Below, in pieces: positions 1 to 11,470 of a stretch of DNA of 64,000 bases (position 1 is its first letter; each line of letters opens with the position of its first letter). The stretch is from Fremontodendron californicum (taxonomy: Eukaryota > Streptophyta > Magnoliopsida > Malvales > Malvaceae). Where the stretch lies: assembly GCA_030761205.1 (NCBI GenBank), contig JAULJL010000032.1, positions 5,151,134-5,215,133 on the forward strand, given 5' to 3'. The notes beneath the pieces were generated by a model. That model ran no database searches and was not told where the DNA came from. It saw only the letters and a list, made by a program, of their open reading frames with translations. Both the position numbers and the translations under genes were made by a program.

Positions 1-95
1 CGTTAGATATACCAAAAATAGGAACACATAGAGGGACATTTCTAAACCTTTCGTTACCTATTTTACACTCCGAATAAGTGTGGTAGATCGGGCAA

Positions 96-111
96 CGATG
101 TACGTACATCG
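96..111. other. 16-bp perfect palindrome in leader of copy A
   Basis: CGATGTACGTACATCG is its own reverse complement. It is flanked by GGG on the left and CCC on the right (with two bulged A residues), so the RNA could fold into a bulged hairpin or self-dimerise. It is unchanged in copy B (22890-22905). Confidence 0.8.
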
Positions 112-529
112 CCCGTAATAAATGTGATACTCCGCCTCAAAGGCATCGTGATGCCTAAATAAGCAGATATTGTTGGGGCAAATGTTCATTAGCTTTTTGA
201 AAAAAAAAATCCTTTTTCAAGCATTTTTGCATTTTGCACATTTTATGCATGTGTGAATAGAGCATGTACATTTTTGGTTGTATTATTGATCTCATTCTTT
301 GCAATAAACAGTTGGTAATTTCATTTGATGATTTCATAAAATCGATAGTGTCACATAAACATTTGAACATTGTACCATAGTAGGATCCACTACCCCGAAA
401 TTCTTTTGAAAATAATATGATTGGTTTTTCATAGAAAAAAAACATGTTTCAAAAAATCATAAATTTGGAGGCAAATCCTGCATAATGAGATTTTTGAATA
501 ATCAGGATTTAGGTCCCACCAATTTCGTG

Positions 530-890
530 TAATCATTGGTTAATTTATTTGTATCATTTTGACATCATGTCACAGTCCTAACATGCATGGTTATTCTTTG
601 TAGAATACATTTGTGATATACATGGTCATTCTTTGTACCTACCTTTGTATTAATTCATTTACTCTTAGCATGTATCATTTTGACATCATAGCATGCATGA
701 TCATTCATTGTAAAATACGTTTATGACATGCATAGTCATTATTTGTATATACTTGTGCATCAATTTATTCATTTTTTTAATGCATCATGTTGGCATTAGA
801 TTGCATCCATAGCATACATAGTCATCATAATTTCTCTGTATATGGTCATGCATTAATCATCAGTATATTCATGCACATAGGAATAGCATA
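530..890 (+). repeat. Degenerate tandem repeats, leader block
   Basis: Diverged units of roughly 55-110 bp built from TGTATCATTTTGACATCA, GCATGCATGGTCATTC and TTGTATATAC-type segments. The same module recurs after the first reading frame (2130-2640) and at both places in copy B. Confidence 0.6.
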
Positions 891-936
891 TGTACATTCA
901 CAATTGTATTCTTAATCTCATGACATTTTCATTTGC

Positions 937-1911
937 ATGAAACGGGTTCAAGATATGAGGAAGGAATTGGAGGAACGATTGGGTGCTTTGGAATGTGGAC
1001 ATGAAATCCGGGAGGTGAAGTAATAGCTTGCCAAATTGCTGAAAATGGTTGAGGATATGGGTAAGAGTAAAGAGGAATTTTCTCAGGGCTCTGTATTGTC
1101 TTCGGATCAACGAAAACCATCAGGTCCAGAACATACAATCCTTGCTGGATCCTGCACTTGTCAATGCCACAAAGGTTGTAATCCTTATGAAATTGTGGAC
1201 AAAATCATGAAAATGATTAAACCTGAGAGCCTGATACCAAGGATAAAAACCTTGGATCTTGTACCATACCTGCAAACTGTTTTGGGTCCAAGCCAATATC
1301 CCCACCCTACTATGGTCCAATCGTCCATTGAGATAACCACTACTGGATTCCTGAATCCCACTCCATCACCACCAATTGGCAGTTCATATTGCTTCCCTCG
1401 TCAATCACCTTATCCAACATCTGGGATAGGAACCTCGAGCTATGTACAACCTCCAAAGGCCCCGTGTCCAAATCCATACCCTTACCATGCTGTTCCGCCA
1501 CATCTCCATGTAAACACTCTGGTTTGGACCTTAGTGCCACCACCATGTGCACCAACTCCTAGGCCATGTATGACTAAGAAACAACCCCGGGATAAGACCC
1601 AAATGCATTTTGATCCCTTTCCAATCAGCTACCGAGAGCTTCTCCCTATACTGATCCAAAATCACATGGTTGCCTGTGTCCCATTGAAAACCCTGTTACC
1701 ACCATATCCAAGGTGGTATAATCCAAATGCAAGATGTGATTATCACTGTGGAATTGTTGGCCATAACATTGAAGACTGTATAGCATTCAAAAAGAAAGTG
1801 CAAACTCGTATAAATGCCAAGTGGTTGGATCCATCGACACTGATTGATAGAGGACTTGTTAGGATTGGGAGATTTACAGCATTGAGGTGGAAAGACTTCG
1901 GTCTTATATGA
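937..1911 (+). pseudogene. ORF1 of copy A: truncated gag-like protein, broken by stops
   Basis: The start is placed by alignment with the open copy-B version at 23743. Two adjacent stops (TAA TAG) near 1021-1026 break the coiled-coil N-terminus; after them 1036-1911 stays open for 291 codons. In order it encodes a charged coiled-coil segment (KLLKMVEDMGKSKEE), a cysteine cluster (CTCQCHKGC), a proline-rich stretch, then a gag-like tail: FPISYRELLPILIQ and a CDYHCGIVGHNIEDC knuckle (CX2HX5HX4C). The capsid core found in the downstream gag is missing. Compared with copy B it lacks 15 nt in frame (residues RNQEE), and its C-terminus is shifted. I infer a gag that lost its capsid domain. Confidence 0.65.
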
Positions 1912-2129
1912 TGTAATAGGATTTCACTTATTCAGTAGCCGGCTTTTATAGCCTTAGGATGCTAGGAAGAATAAAGTGCTTGTAAAGACAGTTTTAACTA
2001 CTGCTCAGATTTTGTAAAACATGGTTTATACCATTGTGAACATTGATATGGGAATGGATTGACTATGCTTCAAATTTTTGAGATGTTGATGATTAAGTTC
2101 CTCCGATTCTTATTTCCTTCGTGATATCT

Positions 2130-2640
2130 TCCCCTTTTGCATTTTGCATCCGATCAATTATTGGTCATACCATACATTCATACATGTATCATGTCAGCAT
2201 CAGGTTGCATTTATGCATTCATAATCAACATGATTTTTCTGTATATATCCATGCATTAATTTTCTTATTACATACATCATGTTAGCATTAGGTCGCGTTC
2301 ATGACACACATGGTTAGCATGATTTTCTTTGTATATACTTTGTATCAATCATTCATTGTTTGCATGTATCATAATTGACACCATGTTGCATTCATAGTGT
2401 ATATGATCATTCATTAGGAAATACGCTAAAATGTACATGATTATTCATTGCATATATCCATGCGTTGATTTGTTTATTCTTTGCTTGCAACATGTTGGCA
2501 TCGTGATTGCATTTATTACATACATGGTCAGCATGTTTCCACTATATATATCCATATATCATTTCTTTTATTCTTCACATGCATCAAATGACAATCATGG
2601 CTCATTCATCATGACATACATTTGGGGGAAATAAAACAAA
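2130..2640 (+). repeat. Degenerate tandem repeats between ORF1 and gag
   Basis: Diverged units around ATCATGTTAGCATTAGGTCG and TCATTCATTGTATATATCC, the same module as the leader block. Copy B has the equivalent at about 24990-25430. Confidence 0.6.
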
Positions 2641-2733
2641 AGTTGGCTTGTCTTTAGGAGTCTTTGAAAGAATTTCCATTTCAAATCAGAGGTATAAGAA
2701 GTACTGAGTACCCTTTTAATACAGGCTAGTGCT

Positions 2734-4167
2734 ATGGAGTATGAACAAGTTGCCCAAATAGAAAAAATGGAAAGAGAATAGAAAGAATTGCGAGAACAGC
2801 TAGTAAAGTCTCAAGCTAAATCTAAGGATCAGATGACTAAATTGATGGAGCTGATATCCGTCGTAATCAAGGGAAAAGGATACACCGAAAACTTTGTCGT
2901 CAGGAAAGGGTTAGAGGCACAAAAGGGTCAGAATGAGGTCGTAATGATTGATGCCCAGAACACTGTTAACCTCGTCAATGTCCTAAACTCAGATGATCCA
3001 GGTGAACAGGCAAAGTTGAAAATGGTTGCAGTAAATGAGGTTGAGTTCGCAGATTCCCAAGGGAAATATCAGTTGTTAGATGAAAGGCTCCGGGCAGTAG
3101 AAAGTACAAATGTATTTGGGAGTTTAGATGCGAAAGAACGATGTTTGGTCCTCGATTTAGTCATTCCTCCTAAGTTCAAGATCCCTGACTTTGTGAAATA
3201 TGATGGGACGACCAATCCGTCAGCCCACATCACTATGTTCTCTCGGAAGATGACAAGTCATATAGATAATGATAAGCTTTTGATTCACTGCTTTCAGGAT
3301 AGCCTCAGTGGATCCGCAATTAGGTGGTATAGTCAGTTGAGCAAGGATCAGATTCGCTCTTGGAATGACCTGGCTAGGGTTTTCTAAACCAGTACAAGCA
3401 TATGACCGACATGGTGCTTGACCGTCTTACCTTGCAAAATATGAAGAAAATAGCTACTGAGAGCTTCAAAGAATATGTGCAACGGTGGATGAGCCTGGCC
3501 GCCCAAGTACAACTGCCCTTAACTCAGAAGGAAACCACTGTCATTTTTGTGAATACACTGCAGGCCCCGTACTATGATATACTTGTCGGCAACACCACGA
3601 AGAATTTTTCGGACATGGTAATTTCAGGGGAGATGATTGAGAATGCTATCAAGGAAGGGAAAATTGAAGGAGAAAGAACATCCAATACCAAGAAAAAAAA
3701 AGGGCATCTGAAAAGAAAAAGAAAGATACCCAAGTCGTGGAAGGCTTTGCCTCACCTCCCCAATTCTCCTCGTATCAGCCATTTTACTCTACCCTGAACA
3801 ATGTCTCTCAAGGTTTTTATCCCTACCAACCAATGACTACAACTACACCAGAATTTACATCTGTCTATCAATCGAACACCCTTGGGAATAATCGAAAGGG
3901 GCATAAAAAGCGAAAAAGAAATCAGGATGACCCGATTCCTGTGACATATAGAATCACCTTGTTAAACCCATGCAATTATAGCCTCTGAAGCCCCCTTACC
4001 CGAGCTGGTATGATGCTAATGAGTCTTGTGGTTATCATTTTGGCAATCAAGGTCACTCAACAGAGAACTGCCTCGCTTTGAAGTACAAGGTGAGGGATCT
4101 CATCAAGGCTGGTTCGATAAGTTTTGAAGATGGGAAAGCCAAGTGTCATAAGAAACATGGTGCATGA
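2734..4167 (+). pseudogene. gag of copy A (Tat-type Ty3/gypsy), decayed
   Basis: Gag forms the particle that packages element RNA. The frame starts at MEYEQVAQIEKME and continues to a zinc knuckle (CGYHFGNQGHSTENC) near 4027-4071. The capsid region is clear: VIPPKFKIPDFVKYDG, a hydrophobic helix around LLIHCFQDSLSGSAIRWYSQL, then LTLQNMKK and a lysine-rich stretch. It is broken by an early stop near 2779, a frameshift at about 3387-3400, another near 3700, and a loss around 3960 that removes much of the TYRELLPQLIQ segment kept in copy B. The family is Retrotrans_gag. No pol follows. Confidence 0.8.
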
Positions 4168-6480
4168 TCATATTAGATTTTTGACACATGTAGTTCTATA
4201 CACTGTGATGATGAAAGCACTTGTCTCATGTTAACATCTACATGAATTAAATGAATTTTGAAATTTAAATGCTTTGTGTTTGTTGTGTTTTAACAATAAT
4301 TTGAATTTTAAAAAACAAGCATTAAGGAATTTTTAATAATGAACAGTCTCGAGAATATTGTTGATCATTGGTAGTCTTGACCCAACAGCCTCCCCCCTCT
4401 TTTTTTTTTTGGGCTTCTCTATGCCTAAACCTTGAATCAAGAACACTTGAAAGACCTAATGCTTCAAGGAATATGAATGATTGAATTTCACAAAAGAAAA
4501 AAAAAAAGCATTGTCATTGTAGAATAAGCAAGGATGTAAATCCTAGTCTAGGCTATGAACAAAGGAACGAACTTTTTGAAATTTTTCGAATTCCTTGAAA
4601 TTCAAACAAATGAGTATTTCTTTCAAGAATCTAGATTTTGGTAATTTGATGGGTGTCAAGATTTGTGCTAAAACCATTCATGACCTTTTCCAATGACCAT
4701 AAAACTTCAATTACCCAGACATCACTTCATGATTGACACCTTAGGGCACAATGGTTAAACTAGATTTATCCCATGTCCTAAAGAAAACTCGTTTTTGGGT
4801 CATATTTTCCTTGTCTCTTCAAAGAACTCAGATTTGAAACTCAGCCTTTTCAAAATAGGCCTAGGCTTGCTATGTTCCTCGTTGATACAAATTTTCATGG
4901 TTAATCAAATTGGCACATCATATGTGGAAATGATGGTTATATTGTGAAAAAGGATAGGACTAACGCATGAATCAGTGGGGCATGCGACAAAAAAAAAATT
5001 GTGATATCATGCATATGAGAATTCGGATGATTTCAAGTGCAAAATGAAATTTTGATTATCTATTTCCCCTGAGGATTGCTTTTCAATAAGAATATTTGTG
5101 CTTGATATGAGAAATGGCCTTTTTTCATATCCCTTTCACAAGAAAAAAATTATTATCCATAGTCACCCCTATTGAGCCAAAAGAATTCTTTCTTCTTTGA
5201 ACTCTGATCAAGGATCATCCTCTACACTAGAGGGCAAATGAGAGGAAAGATCTTTTAGAGAACATGGAGAAATGAATCCTAGCTCAAAGACAGATGCAAA
5301 GCAAATGGAGCCCCGAATAAATACGGGCTCACTCTATCAAAAAAAGGCGGCAAAATGAAAGAAAAAAAATATGAAAGACATGGCAAATTGAAAGCCAAGA
5401 ACGAAGAAGAAAAGATGCAAAAGTCAAAAGGAATGAAAAGTCCAAAAGGGACAAATGCTTCAAAGAGAATCCTCCTCAGGAAATGATCCTTGATCTGATT
5501 ACCCTCAAACACATATTTTGGGCCTATTTATCCTCTTTTTCTGAACCCTGAGCCATGGCCTACGTTACGTGCTTTAAAAGTCCATTTTGATCAAGCATGA
5601 ATATTCAACTTGAAAGGTTTTTCCTCGGATTTTATCCCATCTCATCGAATTATCATTTCACTAAGGAAGAATTTAGAATTCTCAAATGCATGGTAGAACA
5701 ACAAAAAAAGAACGAAAAAAATGGAAAGCATGAGACTCTAGGGCGAAAACCCAAAAATGGGCAGTCTAGAGTAAAATGGAAGAAGTGGTCATTGAGGAAC
5801 ATCTAGGAATTCTTGAACCTACCAAATTGTCAGCTCTCATTCAGAGGATTGTCTTCAAAAAAACTGAAACTTTTTTCCCCAAGATTAAACTTTTCGGTTT
5901 AAACATCTTGGCCAATCTTGATGCTTGTCAAAATGTCTTGATGTGGAAACTAAAAGAATGTTGAATTTGTTTGGTTCTCAATGAATTCATGATTTATAAA
6001 ACCTGTTCCATTTGTGAGCCTAGTAGGGATATACATTTTCGTCATGAAGTTTTCCTGGAAAAGCCAAAATCTTGTTATACCAAGCCTTGCCAATCCAGTT
6101 AAAAAACCCAGATTGACACTTAGAGAAATTTCTAACAATGATCATCAGTCTTCAAAAGATTTGTACATCACACATTGTGGGGTTAATATTTTTTGTTCAG
6201 AAGTTTTCAAAATGAGAAAACAAATAAAGATATAATTTTTTTTGAAATATCCATTTTGATGTTGACATGAGACAAGGATTTTTCTAACCCAAAGGTATAG
6301 AACTGCCAGGATAGATCCTGACTTCCAGATATGAGAAGAAGAAATAGAACCCAGTTCAGATCTCTGTTGATGAAAGTTTGAAAACTGTTGGGGCAAAGAG
6401 AATAGCCAAAATGAATTGAAGATATACTCTGATTTGAAGAGAAAAAAAGTGAATTTGAAAGGCTAAGCCAAAGTCTAGAA
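4168..6480 (+). other. Non-coding internal region of copy A
   Basis: This 2.3-kb stretch aligns with 26999-29340 of copy B and partly with 62838-64000. Short frames inside it are not conserved between copies. I see no aspartic protease, YXDD or DDE motifs. It includes a short hairpin (GAGCCCCG then CGGGCTC, near 5309-5331) that copy B keeps as GAGCCCCG/TGGGCTC. I assign no function. Confidence 0.6.
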
Positions 6481-6489
6481 AAACAACCG

Positions 6490-6890
6490 GGGGCACACTT
6501 ATGAGCACTTATCTCTTTATCGAGCTTTTGCATCTGCACAGTGTCGGCAAGCATTTGCATCATTCATGGGTATTTGCATTGGCATTATTCCATAAGCATC
6601 TGCAATTTACCTTTACATTTACATTCTTCATGGAATTCGCATTTGCGTCATCTCAAGCAATTGCATCATTTCTAGAATCATTGCATTTTCATTATTGTAT
6701 GGTAATTGCATTTACACCATTCATAGACCAGTTACATGAACACAATTAGTAGGGGCATCTGCATCATGAAACATGGGCATCAATCCAAGCCATTTGCATT
6801 TGCATCAAGAAGCATTTACATCAATCCAAGCCATTTACATTTGCACCATGAAGCATGAGCACCTTGTTAAAGACATGTGCATCTGCATCA
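6490..6890 (+). repeat. GCATTTGCATC-type degenerate short repeats
   Basis: Dozens of imperfect GCATTTGCATC / CATCAATCCAAGCCATTT words in a row. They resume at 7520-7720 between blocks of the 60-bp minisatellite. Copy B has the same at 29340-29760 and 30620-30830. Confidence 0.7.
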
Positions 6891-6911
6891 TTTCTCAAAG
6901 CTTTTGGGTAT

Positions 6912-8400
6912 AATTTTCAACAGAATTTTACAATAAGCAAACCTTTGGTGGTGATAGCTAATGTTTCTGGAGGAGTTACCCAGAGTTTTACAATGAGCAA
7001 CCCTTTGGTGGTGATATCCAAAGCTTCTAGAGGAGTTACCCAGAATTTTACAATGAGCAAACCTTTGGTGGTGATAGCCAAAGTTTCTGGAGGAGTTACC
7101 CAGAATTTTACAATGAGCAAACCTTTGGTGGTGATAGCCAAAGTTTCTGGAGGAGTTACCCAGAATTTTACAATGATCAAACCTTTGGTGGTGATAGCCA
7201 AAGCTTCTGGAGGAGTTACCCAGAATTTTACAATGAGAAATCTTCTTCTGGAGGAGTTACCTATAATTTTACTATGAGCAAACCTTTGGTGGTGATAGCC
7301 GAAGCGTCTGGAATAGTTACCCAGAATTTTACAATGAACAAATCTTTAGTGGTGATAGCCAAAGCTTCTGGAGGTGATATCCAGAATTTTACAAATTTTA
7401 AAAGTGAACAAGTCTTCGGTGGTGATAGCTGAAGCCTCTGGTGGAAATATCCAGGGTTTTATAATTTTGAAAAATGAGAAATCTTCTTTTGGAGGAGTTA
7501 CCCAGAATTTTATTCAACATTTGCATCTACATCAAGAAGATTTGCATCAATCTAAGTTATCTGCATCTACATCAAGAAGCATTTGCATCAGTCTAAGTTA
7601 TTTGAATCTGCATCAAGAAAATTTGCACCAATCTAAGTCATTTGCATCTACATCAAGAAGCATTTGCATCAACTAAAGACATTTGCATTTGCATCATGAA
7701 GCATTTGCATCATATCTTAAAGCTTTCAGGTATAATCGAACTCCTGCTTCTCAAATAAGTTGAGCCCTGAGACCACCATCGAGGTACTTTCTTTTATTTT
7801 GAACTTGCCGAACCTAAAATTTTAACACGTTTTAAAAAATGAACAAGTCTTCGGTGGTGATAGCTGAAGCTTTTGGAGGTGATACCCAGAATTTTAACAC
7901 GTTTTAAAAAAATGAACAAGTCTTCGGTGGTGATAGCTGAAGCTTCTGGAGGTGATACCCAGAATTTTTACAAATTTTAAACAGTGAGAAAGTCTTCGGT
8001 AGTGATACTTGAAGCTTCTGAAGGTGATACCCAGAATTTTTACAAATTTTAAATAGTGAGAAAGTCTTCGATGGTGACAGCTGAAGCTTCTGGCGGAGAT
8101 ACCCAAAATTTTACAAATTTTAAATAGTGAGAAAATCTTCGGTAGTGATAGCCGAAGCCTCTGTGGATATATCTAGAGTTTACAAATTTTAAACAGTGAG
8201 AAAATTTTCTATGGTGATAGCCAAAGCCTCTGTGGAGATATCCAGAGTTTTAAAATCCTTTGAAAAGGTAGAAAGTCTTTGGTGGTGATAGCCAAAGCTT
8301 TTGATGGAGATATTCAGAGTTTTACAGTTTTAAAATGAGCAAGACTTTGGTGGTGATAGCCGAAGCTTCTAGAGGAGATACCTATAATTTTAAACACAGC
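6912..8400 (+). repeat. 60-bp minisatellite of copy A
   Basis: From 6912 to about 7250 the units are almost exactly 60 bp (core TTTGGTGGTGATAGCCAAAG then GGAGTTACCCAGAATTTTAC). Because 60 is a multiple of 3 they read as a 20-residue repeat (PLVVIAKVSGGVTQNFT) without stops, and the complementary strand is also open. After 7380 the units vary more (with AAGTCTTCGGTGGTGATAGC) and are interrupted by GCATTTGCATC repeats at 7520-7720. Confidence 0.85.
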
Positions 8401-8721
8401 TGAGAACAAGACAGGTTAAGACCCCGAGACCATTGTCAAGGTCATTTCTTTTCTTGCAAATCGAATTCGTTTCCTTAAGATGGGCCGAGCCTTGATTAGT
8501 CAGGGAATTTAATTTAAGGACAAAATCTTCAGTTTATAGCTTCTTCTTTTTTTTTAAAAAAAAAAAACAAAAAAACAAAAAAGAAATGAAATGAAAAAAT
8601 AAAAAAAAAATGAAGAAATGAAAAAGAAAACCCCTTTCCCTTTCCTTTACATGTGATTTCACTGACCGTACAAAATTAGTGTTTGTTTATCTTTGCCTGA
8701 TTCCTGATTATCAGCAATAGC

Positions 8722-8735
8722 TAAAAAGGGGAAGC
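8722..8735 (+). other. Polypurine tract of copy A
   Basis: The purine-rich AAAAAGGGGAAGC run sits immediately before the 3' LTR, where plus-strand DNA synthesis of LTR elements is primed. Confidence 0.7.
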
Positions 8736-8867
8736 TCTAGACACCTAATTTTGTCTGGACCACTAAAACAGGTATGTTTTCTTCCTAAATTGAGGTTTCA
8801 GAATGTAAAAAGACCTTTTTCATCTTGCAGGTGGTACTCCGAGACTTAGTTTAAGAGGGTGAGCATA

Positions 8868-8957
8868 AAAAGTCAAAGTCAAAAAAAGTCAATCCTGAAA
8901 AAAGTCAACCCCAAAAAAGTCAACCCCAGAAAGTCAACTACTAAAAAGTCAACCCAC
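8868..8957 (-). promoter_or_regulatory. Array of W-box cores (TTGACT on minus strand) in LTR A
   Basis: Seven AGTCAA words (reverse complement TTGACT) occur within about 90 bp, most in a loose 14-16-bp AAAAAGTCAACCCC repeat. TTGAC(C/T) is the core bound by plant WRKY factors. LTR B keeps six at 17168-17258. That it drives stress-responsive transcription is inference. Confidence 0.5.
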
Positions 8958-9409
8958 TTTCAAAATCAAGATTTGAAGTTCAATTGAAAAATGGAAAGAA
9001 TTTTGATAATCCGAGGTCTACATCGAAAGATATGGAGTTCGGAAGTTGGGTTATGTAGATTCAGTAAAAAGGAAACCCTAATCTAGGAAATTTGGGAAAA
9101 AATGCTTAAACGATCGAATTGGTCAAAATTGAAGGTTTCAAATAAAAGATAAGCACTGACTACGGGTAATCGAGAAGCCACTTGAAAGAAAAACTAAAAG
9201 AAAAGTCAATCCGGGAGAAAACCAAGAATTAGGGTTTTTGGTGGATTTCAGTGAAATCGGGAAGAATTACAGAAATGGCCCGACTTGGTAAGACCAAAGC
9301 CCCCAATGGATGAAGAATGATTAAAAAGGGATAGCCCAAGGCTCAGCTTGAAGAAAATCTAAAATTGGACTTGTTTTGAGCAAAACCGGGTTTCGGAGAC
9401 AAAAAGGCA

Positions 9410-10020
9410 AAATTGCAAAATTTGGAAAAAATTGCAAATGAGCTCCAAACCTTCTGAAAATTTGCAAATATCATTTTTAAATTATTTCGAAGAGATTGGC
9501 GAAAAAAATCTTGATTCGGAGTTCGTTTGCAAAATGGCCAAATCTCGGGCCTCCTATGCAATAATTCAAGAAGATAAATCCCGAAAAAATAGCAAATGGA
9601 CTCCAAAAATTATAAAATTTTTCAAATATCATTTTTAAATCATTTTTAAGATATTGGCAAAATAAAATCTTCATTCGGAGTTCGTTTGCAAAATGGCTAA
9701 ATCTCGGGCCTCCTATGTAGTAATTCAAGCAGATAAATCCAGAAAAAATACCAAATGAGCTCCAAAAATTATGAAAACTTCCAGATCACACTTTTAAATT
9801 ATTTGGAAGAGATTGGTAAAAAAAATCTTGATTTGGAGCTCGTTTAAAAAATGGTAAAATGTGGGGGCATGAAAAGGCATTTTTGGAAGAAAAAATCCAA
9901 ATATATAGCAAACAGACTCGGAAAATTTTGAAAATTTCCAGAATTCAATATTTTATTATTTTTAAAGTATTAAAAAAAGAAAATTTGAATTTGGAGTCAG
10001 TTTTCCATTTATTTGCATCC
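9410..10020 (+). repeat. 158-bp tandem repeat in LTR A, about 4 units
   Basis: The marker GCAAATGAGCTCC-type segment recurs at about 9434, 9592, 9751 and 9908. Each unit also holds CGGAGTTCGTTTGCAAAATG and an A-rich tail. Confidence 0.75.
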
Positions 10021-10954
10021 GGGGGGTAAAATGGTCATTTTATCCAAGCAACCGAAAAGGGCTTTTTTTGGCCTTTCAAAAATCAGACATGGGCTGGAAA
10101 AGAGAAGTGCTGGCCTGCCAAGGCCCAAAGGAAGGAGAAAGCTTCTGATTTTTCAATCAAATGGCCAAGGATTAAGAGTTAGTTAGAGATTCTTTTTGAT
10201 CAAGCCATTGTGATTAAGCCACATAGGCCAAGAGAGAGTGTCAACATTATTCTTGAATAGTTGTAATTATGGGCAGCTGATATGCTAATCTAAGGGTGAT
10301 AATTTCATGATTTTTCACCTTGAATTACTAGCCATTGGATGAGAAGTTGGTTGGAATCAAAATGACAACATCCTAGGGGAGGAGAGAGGTAAAATTTTGC
10401 CAGCATTAAGGGGAGGTGCAGAATTTTCATTTACACACTTCATTTTTTCAGATTTCTCTTGTTTTTGCTTAGTTTTTCTCTCTTTGGTTGAAAGCAAAAA
10501 GAAAAAGTTTAGAAAAGAAAGAAAAGTTTGAAGAGATAAAGCTTGAAATATAGCTTCTTGAGGTTGCTCTTGAGCACCAACTCTTGCACTTTCTTGATTT
10601 TCCATTCTTATTTTTGCTATTTTGATTATCATTTGATGAGTTTTTGTTTTTAAATAAGAGTTTTTTATTGTTCTTCTTAAGTTCTTTCTTCATCTTTTTT
10701 TTTACCATTTTTTTCTTATTTTTCTTTAATGGCCGAATGGCCTACATTTTTCTTATTATGGTTGCTGTTTTTGCTTTAATTTATCATGTTATTTATGTTA
10801 TTTTCTTTAATTTTGATGCTTTAAGTGTTCTTCTACTTCGTATATTTGAATCATGTTTTAATTTGGTTGCTTTGTTTGTTGCCATTTATGATTTAAATAT
10901 CGTTTTCTAACCTTTTTAATTTTCTGTTTTCATAATGCCTAAATTTGTTGATGT

Positions 10955-11470
10955 TTTATATTTAGTATATCAAGTGTTTGTGAAAATGCTTGTGAGTATC
11001 TCTACCTTGTGTTTGCATGATTTGAATGTTATATTTTGGTTGAGCATGTTAGTATATCAAGTGTTTGTGAAAATGCTTGTTTGGTTTTAGTATCTCTACT
11101 TTGTGTTTGTATGATTTGAGTGATATATTTTAGTTGAGCATGTTAGCATATCAAGTGTTTGCGAAAATGTCATGCTTGTTGGAGTTTGAGGCCATTCGGC
11201 TACTCCATGTGTTTTACATTGTATGTGCATTTTTACCATATTAGTTGGTAGGTTTGCATTTGCATGACATTTGATTGAGTATTTAGTTTAAGTATACCAA
11301 GTGTTTGTGAAAATGCCATGCTTGTTGGAGCTTGAAGCCATTCGGCTACTCCATGTGTTTGGCATTGTGTGTTTCATTTTTGCTATGTTAGTTGATAGGT
11401 TAGCATTTGCATGATATTTGGTTGAGTTTTTGGTTTAAGCATGCCTTGTGTTTGTGAAAATGCCATGCAT
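10955..11470 (+). repeat. Degenerate repeats around ATCAAGTGTTTGTGAAAATG in LTR A
   Basis: Four to five diverged units, each with TATCAAGTGTTTGTGAAAAT, several followed by GAGGCCATTCGGCTACTCC. The same array is at 19430-19850 and 32300-32790 in copy B's LTRs. Confidence 0.65.

Larger units (their letters stand above)
1..936 (+). other. Leader (5' untranslated region) of copy A, non-coding
   Basis: It matches 22796-23742 of copy B almost base for base. It lies upstream of the first gag-derived frame. It contains a 16-bp palindrome (96-111) and degenerate CATGCAT-rich repeats (about 530-890). I see no credible reading frame here. Confidence 0.7.

Noticed and set aside
5597..5964. Possible degenerate protease or RT downstream of gag in copy A
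   Set aside because: No DTGA/DSGA, YXDD or DDE motif on either strand, and the frames are not shared with copy B.
6855..7277. 140-codon frame over the 60-bp repeats as a repeat-protein gene
   Set aside because: It follows directly from a 60-bp stop-free repeat; the opposite strand is also open, the flanks are non-coding and copy B differs in unit order. Treated as minisatellite.
10644..10910. 88-codon hydrophobic frame in LTR A as a membrane protein
   Set aside because: Its phenylalanine/leucine content reflects T-rich DNA; the same LTR region in copy B has no matching frame.
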